Below, piece after piece: positions 1 to 9,370 of a stretch of 22,426 nt of DNA. Origin of the DNA: Trichosporon coremiiforme (lineage: Eukaryota > Basidiomycota > Tremellomycetes > Trichosporonales > Trichosporonaceae). Location: positions 1 through 22,426 of the forward strand of contig BCJJ01000095.1 in assembly GCA_039545355.1 (NCBI GenBank), given 5' to 3'. The position numbers and the translations under genes are program-made. The notes beneath the pieces were generated by a model, which saw only the letters and a program-made list of their open reading frames with translations, was not told where the DNA came from and did no database searches. How positions within the stretch are numbered: the first letter of the stretch is position 1; every line of letters starts with the position of its first letter.

Positions 1-1
1 C

Positions 2-760
2 AAGTCCACGCTGCTGAGCGTGTTCGCTGCGCTTAGTGGGCAAGGCACCCCCTACTCTCGTAGCTCGCCGTCTACCGCCGTCGGGCGCAAACCAATGGAC
101 CCAAACGGCTCGAGTTCCAAAAGCGGACAAACCAAAGCCAGCCCAGCAGCCTCGCTGCCCAAAGAAGCCCAGCTTAGCTCAGCGAGTCCAGCTAGAACAC
201 CGGACGTGCGCACATGCTGTCATCCCCGTTCCTGTTCTGGACGCCATGGGCCCGTGCGAGTCCAGCTCGACGCCTCAGCCGACGACGGGAATTCAGACCA
301 GGATCTCTTATCTCCACCACTGTACCGCTGGGTGCTGAGACAGGCGAAATGGGCAGCGTGGCCGCGTGGCCCAGCGTGGTCAGCGTGGCCAGCATGGTCA
401 GCATGGTCGCACCGATGGTGCCATACGTGCCGTCCAGTGTTCCAAATTCGGATCGCGGGCTGGCCATCTGGACCGGCTGGGGAGCAGTCTCAGCAGTCTC
501 AGCGTGCCGAGCCGCCTGCCGCCTGGGGTGTGCGGGTCGCAAGCGTTCGCCACCTCGGCGCTCACCGTTACAGCCCACACTGGCACTGTCGTTCTCTCTT
601 TGGCTGGCATGGCTGGCCGGGCGGCGGGGGCGCGTGGCTGAGCGGGGCTGGCGGGGCTGACAGATCCGTGCGCCATTTGATCTGCTCTATTGTTCTGTCC
701 AAGAGCAGTGTGAACCGCATGTCTGGTAAGAGATCTGAGCGGTGCCAGCCTGTCGGATGA
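2..760 (+). other. Open frame at left edge, possible 3' part of a gene; doubtful
   Basis: The frame starting at base 2 stays open for about 250 codons to a stop at 758-760 and enters from outside the window. It begins with the residues KSTLLSVFAALSG, which resembles the end of a P-loop (Walker A, GKST) followed by a helix, and continues as a Ser/Pro/Ala-rich stretch. No Walker B, ABC signature or GTPase motif follows. From about residue 110 it becomes Trp-rich (AWSAWPAWSAW), reflecting a short imperfect DNA repeat at 360-420 and looking unlike a natural protein. Other frames here are also open, as expected in GC-rich DNA. It could be a real terminal exon for the first 60-70 codons, or chance. 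Confidence 0.15.
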
Positions 761-1497
761 GTGTGTGGGCGGCCACTCTCTATGAGCCAGAATGATCGAA
801 TAGCCACATGCTGAACGCCACTGAATACACCGGACCTGGTGACTGTCTCATGTCTCAAGCCTTCAGGCCAGCAGACTGGCGCCAACAGGCACCAAGCGCG
901 TTGCCTCTTCCCTGTTGCCAGAATCAGTAATATAGCGGCTTCACCCTACGGCTCTGCTCACAGCCGGTGGCGAGGGGCACTGTGTCAAGTGCCGCGGACA
1001 TGGAGTTGGCCGACCCACTCATTCTCGTCGGAGTTGGGCGGGCGCAGCACATAGTGACGAGAGGGGTTAGGGGTTGAGGGGCCGCTCCGTGCCTGAACTG
1101 CCGTAGCCTTCATGCGCCTCACAGTGAGACAAGGACTGTTCCAGGTGACCATTCGAACGCTCCAGAACTGGGCACAACAAGCTCAGCAGATCTGCGGCTC
1201 GACAGGGCAAGGCAGCTCGCCGAGTACTGCGGGCATGCGGGGTACGCGTGCGGGCACCATTACCTCGGAACCAAAGTATCTGATCTTCCTCCGCCAGCCA
1301 CTGGCCATCACAGATCAGTTACGACAATCCAAACTTGGTTCAGCTCTTTGATAGCCCAGGATTGTGGCTTGAGCATCATGCGACCTTCCTTCTATCTCCG
1401 AACTCCGAGGACCCCAGACGTCAGCGATGAACAAGTGGCATGGCATGATGTGCGCTACGGCGTTTCTGTTCCTGCCTTCTCACTCTCACGGTCCGTC
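761..1497. other. Intergenic, no gene seen
   Basis: Downstream flank of the F-box-like gene. Open frames here are short, lack plausible splice partners and show no recognisable domain. No tRNA, tandem array or transposon terminus was seen. Confidence 0.5.
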
Positions 1498-3144
1498 TCA
1501 GTCCCACTCCGAGATCTCGGCCTCGAACTGCTTGCGCTTGTAGTTGTTGAGCGTGAACCACGTGATGTCAAGGATGGGGCTGAGCAGGATGGGCCGCCCC
1601 CCGTTCGAAGGCATCGCCATGCTGATCTCGCACCTCATAGCCTTCAGCTTCGCGACAGTGTGCAGGTCGAACATCTTGCCAGGGTTGGCGGCCTTGTACT
1701 CGTCGACGAGGGTCGAGATCCCGTGTGTGGACAGCTGGACGGCTCCGAGACCGTACACCTCAAGACGCGGGCGATGCTCCTCAAAAATCTTGGCGCGGCG
1801 CGTGCGCGGGCAAAGCCCTGCAGGATGGATGCGACGTCGTCGACATGCAGAGGACTGACGGGGGTACGCTTACGGAGATCTGCAGCCTGCTCTGGCGAAC
1901 ACGTACGAGCGCGCGGATGGTCGGCGAGCGAGCGGTCCCACCCGTCCCAGAACACGAGGCGGAGGGTGTTCACCTCATTGAATTGCCCGACGAGGCTGCT
2001 GATAAGATCATGCGGCCCGGTGAGCTGTTATCAGCTTCGGTCTGCCGGAGTGAAAGCTTACCTTCTTGCCGGCGTACGCGGCCAGCTCGGTGGGGAGGAC
2101 GAAGACGATCTCCTTGGTCTTGGGGTTCGCGGTCCACAGGGGAGGGAAGGGCAGCGGCAGACCCGAGATGTTGCGCACAACCAACTTGCGCGGCGCCAGC
2201 CCATCGATGAGCGGGCACGAGCCGCCAGGGATGTTCTCGCAGATGTGAAACGTCTGGAACGGGGTGTAGGGCGTCTCGACAATGCGCAGCGTCCCGAGGT
2301 TGACCAGGTACTTGGCCGCGTGGGGGGCGTAAATTTCGCACGCCGACTCGTGGTGGGTGCTGACCGTCAAGATGCGGACGTGAGCGAGCAGCTGGCGCTT
2401 CGAAAGCGGGAGCGTGCTCTTGGGCTCCCCAGGCATGACGGGATTATTGCTCTGGGTGCCCTTGGACTTGACCTTGCTGTTGGTGCTGTCCTTGGTGCCA
2501 TCCGTTGCAGTGGTCCCGTCGTCACTGGCGGTCTTGCCTGGCTTGCCCCCCTTCTGGTCCTTTCTCTTCGCGCTCTTGGCGGTTGCAGCGGGGTCCTTGT
2601 CCTTGTCGTTCGCCTCGCGTGGCGGGGGGTTTGTGTACTTGCCATAATTGTGCGGACCGGCCGTGAGTTTGCCGAATGCTGTGAGGCCGCCATTGGCGTG
2701 ATCAATTCCCCACTTTTCCTTCGCCCTCTCGTGGCAGTCGGCGCAGCTGCAGCGCTTGAACGAGCCCTCGAAGAACGAGTCGATGTTCTTTTCCCAAATA
2801 ATGGCGGTGTGGTAGAGAATGGGCCCCGCGGTGGCGTACATGTTCCTGTTGGTCTGCATCAAGCGCGCAAGCGAAGGGCGGTCTTGACGAGCATGGCGCA
2901 GGATGTTGTTCACGATGTGAGGAATAGCCATCAGCTTGTCCACCGCCGTGACCAGGGGTGAGTTGAAAGCAAAGGTGGTGGGGGAAGGCGTGTCGGTATC
3001 ACCAGCAACCTCATTGTTGGCATCAGCGGGCTTCTGCCCACTGACTTCGAGGACCGGAGACTTGTTGTCGGTCATCTCGGAAGAGGGTGTGCTGTGAGCC
3101 TTGTCGGAGAGAGGCCTCTTCGCAGTGTCGCTGCTTTCCGCCAT
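1498..3144 (-). CDS. F-box-like domain protein (517 aa, 3 exons)
   Basis: Exons on the minus strand are 3144-2062, 2024-1874 and 1817-1498; the introns are 37 nt (GTAAGC, branch GCTGAT) and 56 nt (GTAAGC...CTGCAG). The ATG at 3144 has a strong ACCATGG context; the frame is open further upstream but without an ATG. Residues 73-116 (AIPHIVNNILRHA, then LARLMQTNRNMYATAGPILYH) have the pattern of the degenerate F-box helices common in Tremellomycete proteins, which bind Skp1 in SCF ubiquitin ligases. A Cys cluster CSCADC follows at 132-137. Residues 178-235 form a Lys-rich, low-complexity linker. The C-terminal half is probably a variable substrate-binding region. Ligase function is inferred from the N-terminal pattern only. 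The second intron is needed to join two frames and is the least certain boundary. Confidence 0.72.
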
Positions 3145-3459
3145 GGTGACGAGGTGAGTGAGGTGAAGGCAGCTGGGCTCATTCAGAGTTGACACGTTGA
3201 CGAAGACAGCGGGAGTGACAGTGCATGGGCACTGCGCAGTGGATCGGCGTCGCGTTAACCTTAGTGTGAGGGGCGCAGCCGATCAAAGGAGAGTAGAGGC
3301 CGTTGTGTTCGTCGCGAGCGAAGCCGAGTCTGCTAAGGCTTCAACACCATGGTCGCCAGGCCGTTACCACAATCCCATATGCATAAGGAGCTATCCCATC
3401 TTACACTGAATGACGTTAGATATTGTTACAGGGTGATTTAAGTAGATACACGATTGAGA
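3145..3459. other. Promoter region of the F-box-like gene
   Basis: About 315 bp between the start of the F-box-like gene and the stop of the pepsin-fold gene, both on the minus strand. It must hold the promoter of the first and the 3' UTR of the second. No clear TATA box was found. Confidence 0.5.
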
Positions 3460-5027
3460 TTACACAGGGAGCTCCTTAGCAAGTGGGGAATATCGGGGTG
3501 ACTTGGGTGAGAACGGCATCTTGCCGCGCCTCCACAGCCTGAAGACGCAGTAGACACTGGTGCAGATGCCGAAGACGATGAGGAAGTAATGCCGCGTGCC
3601 GGACCGCTGGTGAGTCGGGGGGAGGTACGCCTTTGCGAGACCTAGCGATGGGACAGGACCGGAGAGATCAAGGTCCTCCCCCGCTAGCGTGTGGAGGTCG
3701 GACCCCGCAGGCGGTGTCTCGGTCCGCGGCGATGGCAGGTTGCGATCGAGGTGCATGAGTCCGACCTCGGGCGGATTCAGGTTCCACAATGTGTAGAAGG
3801 CTTCGAGGAAGCGAGTGCCGAGCTGCGGCTGGCCGGACAAAGACTCGCTGAGGTAGGCGAACTCACTAAAGCACCGGCTGCTGCTCGTGAAGGTCCAGTC
3901 GTCAGGGCGGAGACGGAAATCCTTCATGCCGAGCTTCAGCGCAATGCTGTTCCTGGAGTCGCACGGCACCTCCCAGATCGTGTAGTTTGACGCGCCGAAT
4001 TCCCACTTGACTGCGCCACCGACCTCTTCCATGAGCCCGTCGACCATAGCGTCCGGGAGCACGTACTTCCGCGATGTCTTGTCGACGAGGATGCTCGTCC
4101 TGTGGCCTGATCGTATTGAGGTCGTTCGGAACGCTGTCGGGTCTTCCTCTGGCAGTGTCGCTTCCGGATAGTCCTTCATGGGCACGATCTTGCCGTCGAT
4201 CGATACCCCGCCGAACTGGACCGACCACGCGCCATCGGGACGCGAATCACTCTCGAGCCAGTGCACGGACCCCTTCGCGTACCTGGGATCTGCCTGTCTG
4301 GAAAAAGTCAGCGCACCGCCATGGCCGTCGTCCCGCCTTCTCGCACTAACCCGAAACTGACGCTACCCTCTTGTGGGCTTGTTCTGCGCCACGAGTTTGC
4401 GATCGAGGAATGGAACCCCTGCGGGGGCAGGTACAGGCCGTAGTAGGGCTTCTCCCACTTGGTGCTCAAGCGGTGCACCAGCGCCTCGTTGTCGGGTCCC
4501 ACGAAGCTCTTGTATCCCAGCCCCAGGTAGGCGCCGTGGCCGCCTGGACTGACTTTCGACACGACTGGCACGGTCAGCTTTGCACAAGCGGCGCCAGCTT
4601 GGATACGCACCGAAGGAGGCGTCGCGCACCACCCAGCCGTCGATCTCTATCCGGTCGTTCGAAATGTTGCCGACGTGTTGCCGTTCATCGATCGTAACCC
4701 GACCATTCCGTAACCCCTCTATGAAGCTCGTCGAGCTGCTCGGGTTGAAGCTCGCTGACGGTCCGGAGAAGATGATCGTGTCTGCGGAAGAGAAGGAAGC
4801 GCGGGCCGCGATATGCTGTGCAGGGATCCCGATGGCAAGATCGACGAGGAGGTGGTCGTGGTGGCTGGGGATGTCAGCACGGTTGGAAGAGAAGCCCGAG
4901 CTTGAGGACAGGGCACTCACGCTTCGCCGGAGCTGGTCATTGCCGACTCCGCTGCGCCGGGATTCGAGTCGTGGTGTGTGTCTAATGTGTCATGCTGCGG
5001 CGGCGGAGCAGAGAAGACTGCAGCCAT
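3460..5027 (-). CDS. Pepsin-fold (A1 family) aspartyl protease-like protein, probably inactive, C-terminal membrane helix (470 aa)
   Basis: Four exons: 5027-4921, 4864-4611, 4564-4351 and 4297-3460; introns of 56, 46 and 53 nt, each with a CTGAC branch point. All phases agree. Family landmarks: LAIGIPAQ (45-52), the YLGLGY core turn, FGQADPRYAKGSVHW matching the FGG(I/V)D..Y.G.L.W strand, WSVQFGGVSIDG, a Cys pair flanking LGMKDFRLRPDDW, and LGTRFLEAFYTLWN. Active-site motifs are altered: the first DTGS is replaced by ASFS (58-61), so the catalytic Asp is Ala; the second is DKTS (264-267), keeping Asp but losing the Gly. The flap YGTG is not visible. Residues about 428-447 form a hydrophobic helix followed by RRGK. 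No signal peptide is evident at the chosen start (5027, ACCATGG), so an upstream exon may be missing. Role unknown; a binding or regulatory pseudoprotease is an inference. Confidence 0.8.
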
Positions 5028-6620
5028 GGTAATGAGGAGGGAAGAGTGAATAAGTAGCAAGGCATGAGGAGTGGAAGGTGACAAGATTGGGCGGCGTGCG
5101 GCATGCGGCGAGCTTGCAAGGCGGGTGCATGCGGGGCCGGCACGGGTGCGTGTGTGGCAAAGTTAGCGTCAGTCGAGTAGCGACGGAGTGTCTGCTTGGC
5201 TCAAACGTGTGGCCGCTGCGGTCGCTGGTGTGAAACGTCGACTCGGGCGCGAGGGCCGCTGACGCTGCTGCGGGCAGCTTGCAGGCGAGGGGAGGGGGCA
5301 CTGGGGCAGGGGACGCGATGACACAGGTGTGCCTCGTTCCTCCGCGCCCTCCGCCTCCACTGCACCGCGATGCTTCGATTTCCAAGGCGGCGAACAGCGA
5401 GCCATGAAGTCAAGCTTGTGACATGTGGAGGTTCGGAGGATCCTGCAATCCTCGCCCGCCTGTTCGGTCGCTATGTCGCTACAAAGCTGAGCTTACAATT
5501 ACACTGCTCCGTCCTCGTACCTGGACTGACAGGTGTACTGCTAATGCCCTGAATTTCGGATCCTTGGCATGTTGTTTTGACGACGTTGGCTCGGCGCTCG
5601 GTGCTCGAGCCATCCAACACCTGCGCTTCGGGTCTAGGCCAGCGCCGCAGTCACCTCAGCTCCTCAAGCCCCCATCGCGATGAACTCAACATAACCCTGA
5701 CTGGAGTCGCTCACCGTAGCCGTCCGTTTTCCGTCAAATGCACTTCTCCTCATCTGTGGCGTCCAGACCGCTGGGTGGAGGTGCTGCGAGCCTCGCTTGC
5801 ACTGCGGAGGACAGATCTCACAGACCTTATTGCGCTCATCTCGGCTCAGAAATAGCAATTATGCTTGCAGTAAGACGGGGGCGCGGCCGAGCATCCAAGG
5901 GCACGGCGGTGCACTGAAGCTAATTTTGTCCGCGCAAATGACATTGGCCACGAGTGCGACATCTGCGCTAGTACATCAGTGGTGCCTGGCGTACTCAGAA
6001 AGTGGTCTAAAGACGCACAAGGCAGCCCAAAAGGCGTGCGTGAGCGTTCACAGGTCAGGCTGACCTGCTCACCGAAGGAGGCGGGTCCGCTTGAGACTGA
6101 GGACGCCAGAAGTCAACTTGTCTCACTTCCTCCCTGGCACATTGATGAACGGGCCATATGCAGCATGCAGCAGGCAGCAGGCAACAGAAGTATGCACTGC
6201 GGCGGGCAGCAGGCCGCCGCCCCGGAAAGGAGAGACACCGAAAGCTTATGCGGCGTCCTTCAAGGGCTGCGGTGCCGAGCGGCGCACGCATCGTCTCACC
6301 TGGCGCGCTGCTGCGTGCTGCGACTGGCGAAGCCAGCGACACACGCCCTGATCACGCCTAGTCCGCCAGGGGCGCTATCACGCACTAGCAAGTACACATG
6401 CGAGCCCCACCGAGCCTCTCTCGCTACAATCATGTCTTCGGCCGTGTCAACTTGCGGCGTCAATCCGCTCCGGCATGACGTCATTCTGGAACAACGTGAG
6501 GGCTTAAACCTCTGGCCGCGACAGCAACGCTCAGTCGGACATAGCGCGCCTCACCCTCAGACTCAGACATAGTCAGGCTCTGTGTCATGGAATTGCAAGC
6601 GTCTTGTGGGCGTATTTTCC
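5028..6620. other. Gene-poor region upstream of the pepsin-fold gene
   Basis: About 1.6 kb. The part next to 5027 must contain the promoter of the pepsin-fold gene and possibly an unrecognised upstream exon with a signal peptide. Several frames are open for 60-200 codons, but none has a recognisable domain, good start context or consistent splicing. No repeat or element end was recognised. Confidence 0.45.
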
Positions 6621-6707
6621 TTCCTGATCGTATAACGGCTAGTATGCTCGCTTGTCACGTGACTTTCACGATCGCGGGAGATCGGAGTTCGATTCTCCGT
6701 CAGGAAG
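6621..6707 (+). tRNA. tRNA-Asp (anticodon GTC), with a 15-nt intron
   Basis: The cloverleaf folds completely: acceptor TTCCTGA pairs with TCAGGAA (6700-6706) with discriminator G at 6707; D stem GTAT/GTAT with loop AACGGCTA; anticodon stem CTCGC/GCGGG; T arm CGGAG-TTCGATT-CTCCG. The anticodon GTC is at 6654-6656. After A37 a 15-nt intron (6658-6672) interrupts the loop in the canonical 37/38 position, and position 38 resumes at 6673. Internal box B (GTTCGATTC) is intact. This should be a functional pol III gene charging aspartate. Confidence 0.95.
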
Positions 6708-6713
6708 CTTCTC

Positions 6714-6718
6714 TTTTT
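6714..6718 (+). terminator. Pol III T-run terminator of tRNA-Asp
   Basis: Five T residues start 7 nt after the tRNA 3' end, with a second run of six T about 15 nt further on. This is the usual pol III stop signal. Confidence 0.85.
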
Positions 6719-6719
6719 C

Positions 6720-7218
6720 GTCATTCTCCGCTTTTTTGCCGGTCACGCCGCCTTGGCCCGGCCCTTAGCCCGGCGGCCAAGTGCCAAGACTGCTCGTGCG
6801 CTCGTGCGAACTCCAGGCCAAGCAAACAACAATCGGGGCGTCTCCCGACCGCTCTCGCATCACACATACGCGTGCGCCGCGTATCGTCACTGCTACTCGA
6901 ATGCGGCGCCGCAGCAGCGCCCGTGCGCTGCACTGGTCACGGGGATCGAAATACATGCCTACGTTACATGACTACAAGCGATGAATGTCCTTGGCTGCTT
7001 GGCGATTATAGTGGGTCTTAAGAGAGGTGCGTCGTGCGCATGGTGCGCGGTGCGTTGGGGTTCGTACGTGTTGCAGGGGCGTCGCGTTTTTGTGGGGTAG
7101 TTGGTGCTCCACGTCTTGAGTCGGGTTCGGCATTCTTGAAGCTACAGGCAGCGTGCAGGAGCTCGTTGAGGTTCGTCCGAGAGGATATATACAGTCGACA
7201 GAGGCAACATTAAGGCGA
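6720..7218. other. Intergenic, no gene seen
   Basis: Lies between the tRNA terminator and the 3' end of the first small Cys peptide gene. A TATATA sequence at about 7185-7191 has no obvious dependent gene. Open frames are short and unsupported. Confidence 0.4.
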
Positions 7219-7401
7219 CTAAGGCGAGGAGGGGGTTGGCGTCAGGCGCTTGCCGCACTCGACGCAGACCCAGGTTCCGTCCGAGTCTTTGACGACAAGG
7301 CAGCCTCCGGCTGAGGTTTCAGCGGCCATTCCGTGCCGGTTCAGCGAGGCTGGCTCACCACTGTGGCCGTTGTGGGGAGGGAAGGGGAACCGGATGATCA
7401 T
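7219..7401 (-). CDS. Small Cys-motif peptide, array member 1 (44 aa, 2 exons)
   Basis: Exons 7401-7359 and 7310-7219 flank a 48-nt intron (GTGAGC, branch GCTGAAAC, acceptor CTCAG) in phase 1. Exon 1 is only 14 codons (MIIRFPFPPHNGHS) and lacks the upstream Cys of members 2-4. Exon 2 reads GGCLVVKDSDGTWVCVECGK followed by RL and a Thr/Pro/Ser tail. The arrangement C-x11-C-x2-C-G-K-R-L matches members 2 and 3 (C-x10-C-x2-C-G-R-L-L). A CATATAAC sequence lies about 115 nt upstream of the ATG. This is the most divergent member with member 4; a different first exon cannot be excluded. Function unknown; the paired CxxC could bind a metal or form disulfides. No signal peptide. Confidence 0.5.
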   Translation of the reverse strand: MIIRFPFPPHNGHSGEPASLNRHGMAAETSAGGCLVVKDSDGTWVCVECGKRLTPTPSSP

Positions 7402-7514
7402 GGGTGTGGTTTCGAGTATCGAAGGGGTGTGTGTCTCGTGTGTGAAGAACGAGTGTATGATAGTGCTGGAAAGGGAGATGACGATGCAGGAGATCAAGAG
7501 TGACGTGACAAGAT

Positions 7515-7522
7515 GTTATATG
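7515..7522 (-). promoter_or_regulatory. Possible TATA box of array member 1
   Basis: CATATAAC on the minus strand, about 115 nt upstream of the ATG at 7401. Position fits a fungal TATA box; no transcript start is known. Confidence 0.35.
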
Positions 7523-7670
7523 TTTGCGGGGGATGCGAGGTCATGCGAGCGCAACCTTTGGGCCGGGCTTGGCGGCGACGCTTTGCCCAGAGTTGCCGAT
7601 TGCGCTAAGATCGCAGGTGACAAGGGCGAGACGGTCTCGACCACGTCGATGGCAGCCTGGGTCGCGCTGG

Positions 7671-7705
7671 GGCGTACTGGGGCGTACTCGGGCGTACTGG
7701 GGCAC
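7671..7705. repeat. Short direct repeat, about 10-bp unit, three copies
   Basis: Three adjacent near-identical units of GGGCGTACTG (one with C at the end), followed by a decayed fourth. Too small to be a regulatory array with confidence; probably slippage. Confidence 0.6.
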
Positions 7706-8254
7706 GCACGGTATGCTTCTGAATTCCTGGCCCATTCCTGGACATGTGTCTTATCGTCCAGGCCCGGGGGTGAGACGTCCGGGTCGTTGTCGCTTAGGTC
7801 GGCTATCGGGCCAACTCGTCGGTAGACATCGGTACTGGGCGCAGCAGATCGGTGAGCTGCTGCCGCCCGAGGCGGTTCGAGGCGGCAAGGCGGCATTTTC
7901 CCCGGACCATATGCGCGGGGTAGGCGCAGCCCGCCGGCTTCGGAGGCCGACGCTACGGCTCCGGATCGGCAGCGCGCTTTGTCACCGCCTGCGTCCACCG
8001 GCGAGGTCTGCAGATTCTGGCATGATGCTTGGGGCACGGAGCGGTGGATGAGGACGGTGACGGAGGCACTCGTACTCTCGGTCTGGATTGGAGGCCCGAC
8101 CATGCTCCTCCTTCGTATTGTTCCCAGCGAAGATAGCACAGACCGCCCTGTGTGAATTGTGCGACGCCACAAGTTTGCCGCCCTCGACTCACTACCCGCG
8201 CAGCTGCATGCATTGATATTGAGCTTACGAACCGACTACGTATACAACAGCATT

Positions 8255-8480
8255 CTAGAGAAGACGTCCACAGTACATGCACAGGTGGATCGAACCTCGC
8301 CGCACCGCTTGGCAGGGGTCTGAAGCTGGGTTAGACTTCTTTTCATGGGTGGCGGGCGGCACGGAACTCACTGCCATAGTTCGAAGACGAAGTGCAGTAC
8401 TCGTCAGGGGACGATAACGGGCGGTCGACGCCTGGCCCTAGGATTTCTGATACGCGGAGTAACGTCTTGAATTGGATCAT
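8255..8480 (-). CDS. Small Cys-motif peptide, array member 2 (57 aa, 2 exons)
   Basis: Exons 8480-8372 and 8319-8255 flank a 52-nt intron (GTGAGT, branch TCTAAC, acceptor TTCAG), phase 1 after a Gly codon. Exon 1 ends with SSPDEYCTSSSNYG; exon 2 encodes PCQAVRRGSIHLCMYCGRLL and stops. Member 3 has SSPNEHCTSSSNYG and PCVAVQRGALSMCSHCGRLL at the same places. Over the last 14 codons of exon 1 the two genes differ by eight synonymous and only two amino-acid changes, which argues strongly that this is translated and under selection. Cys spacing is C-x9-C-x10-C-x2-C, suitable for one zinc site or two disulfides. No signal peptide, no CaaX box (Cys is fifth from the end). A TATA box lies 82 nt upstream. 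Function unknown. Confidence 0.78.
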
Positions 8481-9159
8481 ATCTCGTTGCGTTTTTGGTA
8501 GTGGTGGGTGACCCGGCGGGCGATACGGATGTGGGCAAGTGAAGGCGGTGCGGTGCGGAGCTTTATAGATGACGATAGGCCCTCGGATGCATCGAGTCAG
8601 GAGGGCTATGCATCATTGCTAAAGAGATAATGGACACCAATGTCGTGCCAGCATGCCTCGCTCTGCCGCCGCGCTGCCGCGGAGGCGCTCGGTGTCCCTC
8701 CTCAGACATGCGGCCGCCTTAGTCGGGCGTTTCCTATCTCTCACACTAATCATGAGTCGACATCATGAGACCACTGAACATTGATCCGAACACAACAGAT
8801 CTGGGGCGCCCCGACGACGCAGGCGCCTCCGCAACATTGCGGCGCGCGGCATGCTCGGAGCCCTCGGAAGTAATACGATGGATCGACCGAATATAAAACA
8901 TATACAACCGGACTACAGATGATAACAAAGTGAACGCCCGCTGGGAGCGCCGAGCGCGAGTGGCTTTTGACGTTCGGATAACTACAAGGTTTAATACGCG
9001 GATACACAAGGAACCAGTCCGGAATCGCAGATTCTTGAATCTCGTGACAAGGAGCACCATCGGGGATCAGCCGGGTCAGATGACCACCAAGCAGACCCGA
9101 TCTGAGCCTGGTGCCTCGAGTGCCTCAGTGCCAGCTGAGATATGCAGCCGGTCTGCGGT
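8481..9159. other. Spacer between array members 2 and 3
   Basis: Holds the promoter of member 2 next to 8480. A plus-strand TATAAAA at about 8893 is not followed by a usable frame. No other gene seen. Confidence 0.45.
8562..8567 (-). promoter_or_regulatory. TATA box of array member 2
   Basis: TATAAA on the minus strand (8567 to 8562), 82 nt upstream of the ATG at 8480. Good sequence and spacing for a regulated fungal promoter. Confidence 0.5.
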
Positions 9160-9370
9160 CTAGTGCAGCAATCGCCCGCAGTGGCTGCACATGCTGAGCG
9201 CGCCGCGCTGCACAGCAACACAGGGGTCTGCAAGGAGTCAGCCCGAGCCGTATCGAGAAGCTTTAATGACGTGCGGTGTGGATTGAATGCGACTCACATC
9301 CGTAGTTGCTGGAAGAGGTGCAGTGCTCGTTGGGAGACGAGAAGAGACGCTTGATGTCTGTGATCTTCAT
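9160..9370 (-). CDS. Small Cys-motif peptide, array member 3 (46 aa, 2 exons)
   Basis: Exons 9370-9298 and 9227-9160 flank a 70-nt intron (GTGAGT, branch GGGCTGAC, acceptor TGCAG), phase 1 after a Gly codon, the same place as in member 2. Exon 1 reads MKITDIKRLF then SSPNEHCTSSSNYG; exon 2 reads PCVAVQRGALSMCSHCGRLL plus His. Cys spacing C-x9-C-x10-C-x2-C is identical to member 2. The ATG at 9370 is the only one in frame after the last upstream stop, and shares a GATATGA-like context with member 2. The N-terminus is basic and short, with no signal peptide. The nearest TATA box is about 185 nt upstream, implying a longer 5' leader. Function unknown. Confidence 0.78.

Larger units (their letters stand above)
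7402..8254. other. Spacer between array members 1 and 2
   Basis: Contains the promoter of member 1 and a short direct repeat at 7671-7705. It does not resemble the other spacers, so the array is not a recent tandem duplication at DNA level. Long open frames here overlap on both strands and have no domain. Confidence 0.45.

Noticed and set aside
1095..1125. Plus-strand CLNCRSLH resembling the end of the Cys peptides
   Set aside because: No acceptor site, no first exon and a stop just upstream; coincidence.
1348..2961. A 537-codon open frame on the plus strand
   Set aside because: It lies antisense to the F-box-like gene, has no domain, and is explained by the codon bias of the minus-strand gene.
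5770..5860. Short minus-strand frame starting MSAIRSVRSVLRSASEAR, like a mitochondrial presequence
   Set aside because: It stops after about 29 codons and no donor leads to a continuing exon; likely chance.
5979..6572. A 197-codon open frame on the plus strand
   Set aside because: It begins at a GTG, is rich in Cys/Arg/His as in random GC-rich DNA, and has no domain or splice support.
8262..8310. A GGTTCGATCC box-B-like sequence on the minus strand
   Set aside because: No T-stem pairing, acceptor stem or anticodon arm forms around it; it is inside exon 2 of array member 2.
8255..9370. The idea that the small peptides are lipidated mating pheromones
   Set aside because: Their Cys is fifth from the end in member 2 and further in the others, so no CaaX box exists, and no pheromone receptor or transporter lies nearby.
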